A DNA stretch of 24,586 nucleotides from Lysobacterales bacterium CG02_land_8_20_14_3_00_62_12 (GCA_002785585.1 PEUI01000242.1:1-24586), one strand, 5' to 3'. Positions 15,370 through 23,299 are shown, counted from the stretch's first letter. Numbers and translations: made by a program. The notes: generated from the sequence alone by a model not told the origin.

Positions 15370-16985
15370 CAGCGGGCCCCTGCGGGCGCAGCAAAGTGCA
15401 GCCAGCGCGAGCCGTGGCGATCGAGCGGATTGGCCTCGAATCCAAGCACATCGGTGCGCACCAGATGCTTGGAGGTATAGAAATAAATCGGCACGATGAC
15501 GTGCTGATCCAGCAGACGCTGTTCGGCGCCCGCCAGCAAACGCTGCCGCTCGCCGCCATCGGCCTGGCGGGCCTGGGCCAGCCACTGTCGATAAACCGGG
15601 TCGTGCCAGCCGCTCCAGTTCAACGCCTGATCGCCATCGAACAGTGCAAGAAAACTCAAGGGATCCTCGACATCGGCGATCCAACCACCGCGAAAGACTT
15701 GCGTGATCCGGCCTTCGCGACGATGCAGAACGAAGGACTTCCACTCTTCATTGCGCAGCACCACTTTGGCGCCGAGGACTTGCCGCCACATCGCCGCCAC
15801 CGCCAGCGCCAGTCGCCGATGCGGCGTCGACGTGTTGTAGCGAATTTCGATGGTCAGCGGCGCTTCGGCACGATAACCGGCCGCGGCATACAGTTGCCTG
15901 GCGCGGGTTTCGCGCGCCGCTTGCGACCAAGCCGCGCTGGCCATTTTCGGCGCTGGATAGTCGGCCATGCCGGGTGGCACCAGGGCATAGGCCGGCGTCT
16001 CCCCCAGCGCGGTGATGTAGCGGGTCAGAATCTCGCGATCGATCGCCAGACTGAGCGCCTCGCGCAGCGCCGGTGCCCGGCCCAGCACCGCTGCGCGCAA
16101 ATTCAAACCGAGGAAGAAACTCCCCAAATAAGGGCTGATCCGCAGTTGCGCGCCGAAGCGTGCCTGCAATCGATCTCGGCGCGCTGGCGGCACGGTCTCG
16201 GTCAGGTCCAGATCGTTGGCGCGAAAGCGTTGTTGTTCGCTGGCGGCGTCTTCGGTCACCAGATAGCGCACATCGGCAATCGCCACCGCCGCCGCAGCGT
16301 GAAAATGCGCGTTCTTCTGCAACCGAATCAGCGCGTGCGGCTGCCAGTCGAGCAGCTGATAGGCACCGTTGCTGACCAGGTTGCCGGGCCGCGTGTGGCG
16401 GCTGCCGTAGCGTGCCAGGGCGGGCAAATAGACCGGATAGGCAATCGGCAGCAGCAACAATTGGAGTAATGGCGCCGGTTCGACCAGATCGATCAGCAGC
16501 GTGTGCGGATCGCTGGCGCGAATCGCCAGGTCGGCCACGGTGCCGGTGCCAGCGGCCAGTTCGCGCGCACCAACGATCACTGCCAGCATCGGTGCCAACG
16601 GGGCGGCCGTGGCTGGACTCAGGGCACGCTGGAATGAAGCCACGATCTCCGCTGCCAGCAGCGGCTCGCCATTGGACCAGCGCAAATTGCGGCGCAGATG
16701 AAATGCATAGCGGCGGCCATCCGCTGAGATTTCCCAGCGCTCCGCCATCCCCGCAAGCAACTGGCCGCGGGCATCCTCGCTGACCAAACCCTCGTACAAA
16801 TCGCGCAACACGTTATGGCTGGCCAGATCCTGCGCGCGGTGCGCATCCAGCGTCGATGGCTCCGGTCCGTTGCCACGCCGCAATGCGCGCAGCGCGCTTG
16901 GACTGCTGGCAGGGACGGTTTCCGCAGCCGCCAGAACGCCAGCCATCAGCAGCGCGAGCAGAACAAAAAATGGTTTGGCCGCCAT
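15369..16985 (-). CDS. Extracellular solute-binding protein family 5 (OppA-like)
   Basis: A 538-residue periplasmic binding protein. A signal peptide covers about residues 1-21 (cleavage near LAAAE). GPEPSTLDAHRAQD (about 40-53) and the region LYEGLVSEDARG after it are the family-5 signature. WEISADGRRYAFHLRRNLRWSNGEPL matches the conserved 'W..S.DG..Y.F.LR....WS.G.P.' block. Such proteins deliver oligopeptides, dipeptides or other ligands to an OppBC/DppBC permease. The ATG at 16985 begins the signal sequence; a GAGG lies very close, so initiation may be inefficient. It is coupled to the permease gene by TGATG and diverges from the thiolase gene. Ligand unknown. Confidence 0.88.
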   Translation of the reverse strand: MAAKPFFVLLALLMAGVLAAAETVPASSPSALRALRRGNGPEPSTLDAHRAQDLASHNVLRDLYEGLVSEDARGQLLAGMAERWEISADGRRYAFHLRRNLRWSNGEPLLAAEIVASFQRALSPATAAPLAPMLAVIVGARELAAGTGTVADLAIRASDPHTLLIDLVEPAPLLQLLLLPIAYPVYLPALARYGSRHTRPGNLVSNGAYQLLDWQPHALIRLQKNAHFHAAAAVAIADVRYLVTEDAASEQQRFRANDLDLTETVPPARRDRLQARFGAQLRISPYLGSFFLGLNLRAAVLGRAPALREALSLAIDREILTRYITALGETPAYALVPPGMADYPAPKMASAAWSQAARETRARQLYAAAGYRAEAPLTIEIRYNTSTPHRRLALAVAAMWRQVLGAKVVLRNEEWKSFVLHRREGRITQVFRGGWIADVEDPLSFLALFDGDQALNWSGWHDPVYRQWLAQARQADGGERQRLLAGAEQRLLDQHVIVPIYFYTSKHLVRTDVLGFEANPLDRHGSRWLHFAAPAGAR

Positions 16986-17055
16986 CGCCTCATGCCCCGT
17001 GCGCTCGGAAGCGGTCAGCGTAACAAACCTGCGCACGCTGCGGTTTGGTTTCGCC

Positions 17056-17086
17056 TCAACGCCGCTGGTTGTCAACGCCGCTGGTT
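17056..17086. repeat. 15-bp direct repeat (period 16) in the divergent promoter region
   Basis: TCAACGCCGCTGGTT occurs exactly at 17056-17070 and 17072-17086, one base apart. It lies between the OppA-like gene and the thiolase gene, transcribed away from each other, and could be a paired site for a regulator or a simple duplication. Confidence 0.7.
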
Positions 17087-17152
17087 TGGCCGCTCGCCGG
17101 CAAGCGGTTAGGATCGGGGTTCGTTGTAGCCACCAAGCCACCGAGGTCGATC

Positions 17153-18433
17153 ATGAACCAGCTCAAACGCGTTGCCATTCTGGGCGGTACCCGGATTCCG
17201 TTCTGCCGCAACAACACCGCCTATTTCGATGTCGGCAATCTCGGCTTGGCGACCAAGGCGGTCGGCGGGTTGGTCGAACGCTTCGGCCTGAGCGGTCAAA
17301 CCCTGGGCGAGGTCGCGCTCGGTTCGGTGCTCAAGCATTCTTCGGATTGGAACCTGGGCCGCGAGGTGACTTTATCGAGCGGGCTGTCGCCATTGACCCC
17401 GGGCATCACCCTGCAACGCGCCTGCGGCACCAGTCTGGACGCCGCCATTCTGATCGGCAACAAAATTGCGACCGGGCAAATCGAGGCCGGTATCGCCGGC
17501 GGCGCCGATACCACCAGCGATGTGCCGATCATGGTCGGCCGCCGATTGCGGCGGCGCTTGCTCGATCTCAACCGCGCCCGGAGTTTTGGCCAGCGCGTCG
17601 GCGCGATCTTCAAAGGCTTGTCGCTCAGCGAATGGAAGCCGGAGTTTCCCGGTGTCGCCGAGCCGCGCACCGGCAAGTCGATGGGCGATCACTGCGAAAT
17701 GATGGCCAAGCAATGGGGCATTCGCCGAGAAGACCAGGATCGCTTGGCCTATGAGTCGCACCGCAAAGCCGCCGCCGCTTACGAACGTGGATTTTTTGCC
17801 GACCTGATCACGCCGTTTCGCGGTTTGGATCGCGACAACATTCTGCGCGCCGACACCAGCATGGAAAAACTGGCGACCCTGAAGCCGGCGTTTGATCGCC
17901 GTTCCGGCAAGGGCACCCTGACGGCGGGTAATTCCACGCCGCTGACCGATGGCGCTTCGGCGGCGCTGCTCGCGTCCGAAGACTGGGCCCGAGCGCACGG
18001 CCACGCGCCGCTCGCCTATCTCACCGACGCCCGGGTCGCGGCGGTCGATTACGTGGCCGGTGAAGGCCTGTTGATGGCGCCGACCATCGCCGTGGCGCAA
18101 CTGCTGCAAGCACGCGGACTGAAACTGCAGGATTTCGATTTCTACGAGATCCACGAAGCCTTTGCGGCGCAGGTGCTATGCACGCTCAAGGCTTGGGAAT
18201 CTGCCGACTACTGCCAACAGCGTCTGGGCTTGGCGCAGCCCCTGGGTGCCATCGACCCGAACAAATTGAACGTGGCCGGGTCGAGTCTGGCGTTCGGCCA
18301 TCCGTTCGCCGCCACCGGCACTCGCCTGCTGGCGACCCTGGCCAAGTTGCTGGCCGAAAAAGGCGCCGGCCGCGGCTTGATTTCGATCTGCACCGCCGGT
18401 GGCATGGGCGTGGTGGCGATTGTCGAGCGCTGA
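17153..18433 (+). CDS. fadI: Thiolase, acetyl-CoA C-acyltransferase (FadI-like)
   Basis: A 426-residue thiolase that cleaves 3-ketoacyl-CoA with CoA in beta-oxidation, or condenses acetyl-CoA in reverse. Catalytic residues are visible: nucleophile Cys91 (QRACGTSLDA), His334 (EIHEAFAAQ), His383 (FGHPFAATG) and Cys413 (ICTAGGMG). The length, the YESHRKAAAAYERG block and the NKLNVAGSSLAFGHPFAATGTR block fit the FadI branch better than FadA or PhaA, with moderate confidence. The ATG at 17153 has GAGG about seven bases upstream. No FadJ/FadB partner gene is adjacent, so the multienzyme partner must be elsewhere. It is followed by a pair of REP-like repeats, then convergent rsmG. Confidence 0.88.
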   Translation: MNQLKRVAILGGTRIPFCRNNTAYFDVGNLGLATKAVGGLVERFGLSGQTLGEVALGSVLKHSSDWNLGREVTLSSGLSPLTPGITLQRACGTSLDAAILIGNKIATGQIEAGIAGGADTTSDVPIMVGRRLRRRLLDLNRARSFGQRVGAIFKGLSLSEWKPEFPGVAEPRTGKSMGDHCEMMAKQWGIRREDQDRLAYESHRKAAAAYERGFFADLITPFRGLDRDNILRADTSMEKLATLKPAFDRRSGKGTLTAGNSTPLTDGASAALLASEDWARAHGHAPLAYLTDARVAAVDYVAGEGLLMAPTIAVAQLLQARGLKLQDFDFYEIHEAFAAQVLCTLKAWESADYCQQRLGLAQPLGAIDPNKLNVAGSSLAFGHPFAATGTRLLATLAKLLAEKGAGRGLISICTAGGMGVVAIVER

Positions 18434-18467
18434 GGAATGTGGGAGCGGGTACGGCAACGCTTCAGGA

Positions 18468-18584
18468 ATAGGTTGGGGGTGAACGAGCGCAGCGAGCCCC
18501 AACCAAAGGCAGAGGCGGAGCCCGGTGCGTGGGTCTGTTTGCGATCGGGTCGGTTGGGATTCTCTTTGCTCACCGCCAACCTAC
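18468..18584. repeat. Inverted pair of REP-like repeats of GTAGGTTGGGGTGAGC type
   Basis: The plus-strand unit at 18468-18504 folds via GGTTGGGG (18471-18478) with CCCCAACC (18497-18504) around a GAGCGCAGCGAG loop. A second, diverged unit in the other orientation (18584-18552) begins GTAGGTTGG on the minus strand and ends CCCAACC. Lying between convergent fadI and rsmG, the pair may also terminate transcription from both sides. Confidence 0.7.
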
Positions 18585-18587
18585 GCT

Positions 18588-19226
18588 TCAGTCCTGTTTT
18601 TGCAGGATCACCAGCACGCGCTCGCCGTCCAGACCGGGTACCTGCAGGGGCTGCACCGAGTGCAGGTCAAAGCCTTTGGGTAGCTGCTTGAGTTCAGCGG
18701 CGTAGCCGGGGCCTTTCATCGCCAGCAGGCGGCCGCCCGCGGCCAACCAGGGTCGGCAGCAACGGCCGAGTTCGCGCAGCGGGGCGACGGCGCGCGCGGT
18801 GGCGAGGGTGATCGGTTGATCCGGTCGATAGGCTTCGGCCCGCTGCTGCTCCACGGTGACATTTTGCAGCTCCAGGCAACGTTGAACCTCGTGCAGGAAG
18901 CCGGCTTTTTTGCCGTTGGATTCGAGCAAAATTACCGAGCGTTGCGGCTGCAGGATGGCCAGCGGGATGCCGGGGAATCCGGCGCCGCTGCCGATGTCGG
19001 CGAGTTCGCTTTCGACCCAGTGCGCGGCCATCGACAGCGAATCGAGCAGATGCCGGGTCAGCATCGCCTGCGGCTGCCGGATCGCGGTCAGATTGAAGCG
19101 CTGGTTCCACTGGCCAAGCAGGCGCAGATAGTCGAGCCAGCGCTCGATTTGATCGCTGCTGGCGACCAACGACATTTCGGCAAGGGCCGCGATCAGCGGC
19201 GCCCGCAGGATTTCGAATTCGGCCAC
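18588..19226 (-). CDS. rsmG: 16S rRNA (guanine527-N7)-methyltransferase RsmG
   Basis: A 212-residue class I methyltransferase that makes m7G527 in 16S rRNA using SAM; loss gives low-level streptomycin resistance in other bacteria. Visible hallmarks are FNLTAI, LTRHLLDSL, the SAM loop DIGSGAGFPGIPLAIL, LESNGKKAGFL and ARAVAPL. The start is uncertain: the GTG at 19226 gives the family length of about 210 residues and the usual N-terminal helix before QIERWLDYL, while the ATG at 19175 gives 195 residues and lacks part of that helix. Neither has a strong Shine-Dalgarno. RsmG is usually beside mnmG and parAB; here it is beside a DUF1501 remnant and tyrA, an unusual setting. Confidence 0.9.
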   Translation of the reverse strand: MAEFEILRAPLIAALAEMSLVASSDQIERWLDYLRLLGQWNQRFNLTAIRQPQAMLTRHLLDSLSMAAHWVESELADIGSGAGFPGIPLAILQPQRSVILLESNGKKAGFLHEVQRCLELQNVTVEQQRAEAYRPDQPITLATARAVAPLRELGRCCRPWLAAGGRLLAMKGPGYAAELKQLPKGFDLHSVQPLQVPGLDGERVLVILQKQD

Positions 19227-19290
19227 CGGACACCAATCAACCAAGAGCCAGCCGCCATTGTAGGGGCCGGACTCGGTCAAACCGGTCGCT

Positions 19291-19560
19291 TCAGAGCAAC
19301 AGATTCGGGATCGTCGGCGTGGCGAAGTTGCCGATATTGGGAAAGATGCTCGGCAGGTCCCCAGGCGGCACGCCCAGCCATACCGCCAGACTGGCGGCAA
19401 ACTGATCGACCGCCAGCGCCGGAATGGTCTGGCCGCGATCAAAACTCTCGACCCCATTCAACACCTGGCTCGGCCAGGCGCCGAATAGTAGGCCACCCTG
19501 AACGGCGCCGCCCAGCGCAAATTGCACGCCGCCCCAGCCGTGATCAACCCAGTTGTTGCT
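19291..19560 (-). pseudogene. C-terminal remnant of a DUF1501 family protein
   Basis: About 89 codons in one frame encode the end of a DUF1501 protein, starting at NNWVDHGWGG, running through QFALGGAVQGGLLFGAWP and VDQFAASLAVWLGVP, and ending at FPNIGNFATPTIPNLLL. DUF1501 proteins are normally several hundred residues long with a Tat signal, and often pair with DUF1800 genes. Here everything upstream is missing: a stop lies a few codons before the homology, and the coding region of tyrA begins to overlap there in another frame. This is best read as the scar of a deletion that brought tyrA next to rsmG. A short functional protein starting from GTG at 19527 is possible but unlikely. Confidence 0.7.
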
Positions 19561-20656
19561 TGCCGGCCTGCATCAACGCGGCAAACCTGGCCAGGTCGCC
19601 AGTCGCCAACGCGGCGCGCAGTTCGTCCAGCGCCTGACCCAGGCGCGCCAGCACTTCGGCGCTATTCGGGTTCAGCGATTGGATCTCGAAATACAGCTTC
19701 GGGTTTTCGTTGACAACCGCGCGGGTGACCTTGGTCTGCGCATTGAAGGTGGCGCTGGAGATGCCGTCCAGCCGCCGCTCATCGGCGCCGCCACTGGCCA
19801 GGGCGGCGGCAAACACGATATTGACCGCATGCGACAGACCGAGCACTTCGGCCATCAAGCGGTCGTGATCCGGCAGGTTCATCGCCACCACGGTGGCGGT
19901 GGTGGCGGCAAACAAACTGTGCGCCAGCGCGGTCGCGCGCGCTGAGCCCAAGTCGATCACCACGACATGCCGATCTGCCAGCAACACCGCGCCCGGGCCG
20001 AACATCGGATGCAGCGAAGCGACCGCGACGCCAGCCTGCTGCAAGGCCTGATAGCCGGTGGCCAGCGGGGCTTTGATCGAAGCGACGTCGATCACCACGC
20101 CCGCTGGCTGCCGGGTTGCCAGCGCGTGCATGACACCGACGCTGGCTTCGATGCCCGCCGCAATCAGGATCAAGTCCTGGTCGAGCGCGCCGTCGTCGAG
20201 GCGGCGACGCTGGGCAAACTCGGCGACTCCGGCGGCACCAGTCTCCAGCGCCGGATCGCAGAGCTCCACGGTGTAGCCTTGCGAATCCAGAAACCGCGCA
20301 AACCAGCGCCCCATCTGGCCGCCGCCACCGACCACCAGCGCGCGTCGGCCATCGCCCAGGGCTTCGGCGCGGATCTGCTCGTGCTCCTGGGTGGTCAACG
20401 AATGCTGGATCAACAGTTTCATCAACTCGTGGGCCAGCGACCGATCCAGTCCGCGGGCGTCGGCGTGCGCGCTGGCCAGTGCCAGCACTTCTTTCTCGCG
20501 GGCAAAATCGCGCAACGGCTTGCCCATGCCACGCTTGATCTCGCCAATCGCCGCGATGGTTTGCTGGCGCTCGCCAATCAAGTCCAGCAAGTGGTTGTCG
20601 ATACGGTCCAGGGTTTGCCGCAGACGGAGCAACTCGGGGGGATGAGCAATCGGCAT
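19544..20656 (-). CDS. tyrA: Bifunctional chorismate mutase / prephenate dehydrogenase (T-protein)
   Basis: A 370-residue cytosolic enzyme of tyrosine synthesis: chorismate to prephenate, then oxidative decarboxylation to 4-hydroxyphenylpyruvate with NAD. Residues 1-95 form the AroQ-type chorismate mutase helices (LRQTLDRIDNHLLDLIGERQ). Residues 104-275 form the NAD-binding prephenate dehydrogenase domain, beginning ALVVGGGGQMGRWFARFL (Gly110-Gly116). SLHPMFGPG and the histidine in LPDHDRLMAEVLGLSHAVN are typical of the active site. Length and fusion order match E. coli TyrA (373 residues). The last bases overlap the start of the DUF1501 remnant, so the final few residues (GKQQLG) may come from the rearrangement. 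No strong Shine-Dalgarno precedes the ATG at 20656. Confidence 0.92.
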   Translation of the reverse strand: MPIAHPPELLRLRQTLDRIDNHLLDLIGERQQTIAAIGEIKRGMGKPLRDFAREKEVLALASAHADARGLDRSLAHELMKLLIQHSLTTQEHEQIRAEALGDGRRALVVGGGGQMGRWFARFLDSQGYTVELCDPALETGAAGVAEFAQRRRLDDGALDQDLILIAAGIEASVGVMHALATRQPAGVVIDVASIKAPLATGYQALQQAGVAVASLHPMFGPGAVLLADRHVVVIDLGSARATALAHSLFAATTATVVAMNLPDHDRLMAEVLGLSHAVNIVFAAALASGGADERRLDGISSATFNAQTKVTRAVVNENPKLYFEIQSLNPNSAEVLARLGQALDELRAALATGDLARFAALMQAGKQQLG

Positions 20657-20851
20657 GGCTTCGGTGCCATTGGAACGGGGTGCTTACGCTAGCAGAGCCG
20701 CCGCGGTGTTTTGTTCTGGCGATCACGCAAAGTCTGGGCAGCTTGTGTGGGTAGCCCAGCGGCCGCGAGCACCGGCGCGGGGGCGTTTTGGGTCGGCTTT
20801 GCGGTTCAAAGTAAACTGCTTGGCTGATCCACCAAAACCAGGCCCGCCACC

Positions 20852-21592
20852 GTGAACCATTCTCCGCATGCGTATCCACGCCGACCACTGACGACGGTGA
20901 TTGCCGTGGTCGGCTGCGACGGTGCCGGCAAATCGACGCTGGCCGCCGATGTCATGCAGGCTTTGCACGATCAGGGCGCGGCCGAGTTTCTCTATTTGGG
21001 TCAGTCGTCGGGGATCATTGCCGAGGCGATTCGCCGCCTGCCCTGGATCGGTGCGGCGTTCGGACGCTATCTGGTGCGTCGGGCGGAGCGTGCGCACCAC
21101 ACCCAGAGCCGACCGCCCGACCTGGCTACGGCGCTGGTGGTCCATCTGTTGTCACGCTGGCGGGCGCACAAGTTCCGCCGCTTGTTGGCGCTGTCGCGAC
21201 GCGGCGTGATGGTGGTTGCCGATCGCTATCCGCAGGCGGAAATGCCTGGTTTCTACTTCGATGGTCCCGGGTTGGATCACGCTGCCGCCGGCACCTGGCT
21301 GGTAAAAAAAGTTGCCCGGCGCGAACAGCGTTTGTATGCCTGGATGGCGAGCCATGTGCCGACCTTGGTGATCCGGCTCAATATCGATGCCGAGACCGCG
21401 CATGCCCGCAAACCGGATCACAAATTATCGATGTTGCAGGACAAGGTCCGGGTCATTCCGGGCTTGCGCTTCAACGGCGCCGACATTCTCGATCTGGATG
21501 CGGTGGCGCCCTATGCACAAGTGCTAGCCCGAGCAGTGGCGGCGAGCCGCGCTGCCATCGACGCGGCGCGGGCGCAAAATAACGCGATGTAG
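20852..21592 (+). CDS. Thymidylate-kinase-like P-loop protein, paralog 1
   Basis: A 246-residue protein with a Walker A loop GCDGAGKST (residues 21-29), a DRYPQAEMPGF motif near 125-135 like the DR(F/Y/H) motif of dTMP kinases, and an ARKPDH segment near 188 that resembles the LID arginines. It is longer than a normal dTMP kinase (about 210 residues), and the middle region (HLLSRWRAHKFRRLLALSRRG) differs. Its substrate is unknown; related proteins annotated as thymidylate kinase occur in polysaccharide loci. The start is GTG at 20852 without a clear ribosome site. A close paralog at 21751-22524 faces it, sharing the RRLLALSRRGVMV, DRYPQAE and WMASHVPTLVIRLNID blocks. Its TAG stop lies inside a REP-like element. 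Confidence 0.8.
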   Translation: MNHSPHAYPRRPLTTVIAVVGCDGAGKSTLAADVMQALHDQGAAEFLYLGQSSGIIAEAIRRLPWIGAAFGRYLVRRAERAHHTQSRPPDLATALVVHLLSRWRAHKFRRLLALSRRGVMVVADRYPQAEMPGFYFDGPGLDHAAAGTWLVKKVARREQRLYAWMASHVPTLVIRLNIDAETAHARKPDHKLSMLQDKVRVIPGLRFNGADILDLDAVAPYAQVLARAVAASRAAIDAARAQNNAM

Positions 21593-21690
21593 GGTGAATA
21601 AGTGCCGCGCATTCACCAAACCAGCGCAATGCAAAGCGGCGGCAAGCCGCCGCACTCCAAAGGAATGAAGCGTGAATAAGTACCGCGCAT
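21589..21690. repeat. REP-like hairpin, direct repeat and GC hairpin between the paralogs
   Basis: GTAGGGTGAAT...ATTCACC (21589-21617) is a GTAG-headed hairpin whose first four bases include the stop codon of the upstream gene. Its core GTGAATAAGTGCCGCGCAT (21594-21612) recurs with one change at 21672-21690. Between them GCGGCGGC and GCCGCCGC (21636-21653) form a perfect 8-bp stem with a 2-nt centre. The cluster fills the gap between two convergent genes and may end transcription from both. Confidence 0.7.
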
Positions 21691-21750
21691 CCGCCTTGGG
21701 AAAACGCTGAAGCAGCGCAAAGTTTGCCGACGATCCCGCCGGGCCACAAC

Positions 21751-22524
21751 CTAGCTGTGCGGTGCCAGCATCGCGCCGTTGACCGCTTGCAGCGCCGCGG
21801 CGAGGACTTGCGGATAAGGCGCCCGGGCATCCAGATCGAGGATATTGGCGCCATTGAAGCGCAGCCGCGGCACCACCGCGATTTTGTCCTGCAATTCCAC
21901 GATCTGGTGGTCGGGTTTGCGTGCCAGCGCGGTGTTCACATCGATATTCAGCCGGATCACCAAGGTTGGCACATGGCTCGCCATCCACTGATACAACTTG
22001 ATTTCGCGGGCGGCGAGTTTGCCGATCAGCCAACTCTTGGTGGGGGTCCCGATCAGGCCGGGACCGTCGTAGTGAAAGCCCGGGATTTCGGCCTGCGGAT
22101 AGCGATCGGTAATCACCATCACACCGCGTCGCGACAGCGCCAGTAGGCGTCGAAACTGGCGGACCCGCCACAGCGAAAGCAAATACATCACCACCGCCGT
22201 GCCGACCCCTGGCAACTTTTGCCGCGGGTCCTGCGCCCGCCGCGCCTTGCGCGCCAGGTAGTGTTCGAGTCGTGGTCCGATCAACGGCAGCTTTTTGATT
22301 TTGTCGCCCATCTCGCCCGAGACCAGGCCGAGATAACGCCGCTGGATCGGCCCCACCGTGCGCAACCGCGCCAACAAATCGGCGGTCAGCGTGGACTTGC
22401 CGGTGCCATCACAGCCAATCACCGCGACCACCCCGGTCAGCGGCGGATGACTTTTTTTGGCGGCGGGACGCACCGACCGGCGCAGGCTGGCGGTGGTTTC
22501 GGTTTTGATCGATACGGAACTCAT
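21751..22524 (-). CDS. Thymidylate-kinase-like P-loop protein, paralog 2
   Basis: A 257-residue paralog of the gene at 20852. It carries Walker A GCDGTGKST, DRYPQAEIPGFHYDGPGL, ARKPDH and the closing RFNGANILDLDARAPYPQVLAAAL, each close to the paralog. A short Lys/Ala/Pro-rich N-terminal tail precedes the P-loop. The ATG at 22524 was chosen because AGGA lies eight bases upstream; another ATG at 22545 would add seven residues. It probably phosphorylates a nucleotide, sugar or lipid-linked substrate, but the acceptor cannot be identified. It lies 146 bp after a PAP2 phosphatase gene on the same strand, so the two may be cotranscribed and could act on related phosphorylated substrates; this is inference from neighbourhood. 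Confidence 0.8.
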   Translation of the reverse strand: MSSVSIKTETTASLRRSVRPAAKKSHPPLTGVVAVIGCDGTGKSTLTADLLARLRTVGPIQRRYLGLVSGEMGDKIKKLPLIGPRLEHYLARKARRAQDPRQKLPGVGTAVVMYLLSLWRVRQFRRLLALSRRGVMVITDRYPQAEIPGFHYDGPGLIGTPTKSWLIGKLAAREIKLYQWMASHVPTLVIRLNIDVNTALARKPDHQIVELQDKIAVVPRLRFNGANILDLDARAPYPQVLAAALQAVNGAMLAPHS

Positions 22525-22670
22525 GGACTTTATCCTGATTGACACAGTTGGGTCTGCGGACGGTCATCTTTGACTGCTATCTTGAAGCGCCCGGCTTAGT
22601 CTGCTTGACCCGCGGCAACGAGCCGTGGCCCGATCCAACTGACATCAAACAGACCGGCGCTAACGCGGTT

Positions 22671-23213
22671 TCACCACACCATCGCCACTTCCACACCGCC
22701 GCCGGTGCTATCGACCCAGGGCACCAGCGCCACCTTGTCGTTGAACGCCTTGGTGAAGAACCAACCGCTGCCGGTACCGATCGCAGCACCGGCAGCGACG
22801 TCGTACCAGTGATGCTTTTTGGCGGCGACCCGGGCGCTGCCGGTGAGCGCGGCCACGGCATAAGCGGGGAAACCCCATTGCCAGCCGTAGCGGCGATACA
22901 ACGTGGTGGCCGAAGAAAACGCCAGGGCGGTGTGGCCCGAGGGAAAACTGTTGTTGTCGCTGCGATCCGGGCGCTGCTCGTGGACCAAGGCCTTGCCGAG
23001 TTCCGCGAGTCCAGCAGCGGCGCCGATGCTGAGGGCCGCCTGGCCAGTGCCATCCCAATCGTCTTTCACCGTCGGCGTGCCCAAAGCCAAGCCGACCAAG
23101 CCAATGGCGCCCACCGTGCTGATGTCATCCCAACTGTTGTGGCTGATCGCCTGGGCAGGCGTATTCGCCCCGAGCAAGGCCAGCAGCAGCCAGGCCAATA
23201 GACGGGTTTTCAT
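22671..23213 (-). CDS. PAP2 superfamily phosphatase with signal peptide
   Basis: A 180-residue protein of the phosphatidic acid phosphatase type 2 family. The three phosphatase motifs are visible: KALVHEQRP (K-x6-RP), SFPSGHTA (PSGH) and GSARVAAKKHHWYDV (SR-x5-H like, with Ala for the usual spacing residue). The histidine in PSGH and the later HH are the catalytic positions. The first 22 residues form a signal peptide or anchor ending in AQA, so the enzyme works in the periplasm or at the membrane. AAGGAG lies nine bases before the ATG at 23213. It is divergent from a second PAP2 gene, an unusual pairing. Substrates may be lipid phosphates, undecaprenyl pyrophosphate or soluble phosphates. 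Confidence 0.88.
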   Translation of the reverse strand: MKTRLLAWLLLALLGANTPAQAISHNSWDDISTVGAIGLVGLALGTPTVKDDWDGTGQAALSIGAAAGLAELGKALVHEQRPDRSDNNSFPSGHTALAFSSATTLYRRYGWQWGFPAYAVAALTGSARVAAKKHHWYDVAAGAAIGTGSGWFFTKAFNDKVALVPWVDSTGGGVEVAMVW

Positions 23214-23299
23214 GACGGTGTTCTCCTTGGTGAAAGCGGTCGAGCGGCGCGGCCGACCAGCTTTCGGTCGCACCGCGTAAGCCGATATATCACGGCGTT

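Noticed and set aside
19779..20888. 369-codon frame overlapping tyrA on the same strand
   Set aside because: Arg-rich composition and no domain; the tyrA frame shows clear catalytic motifs.
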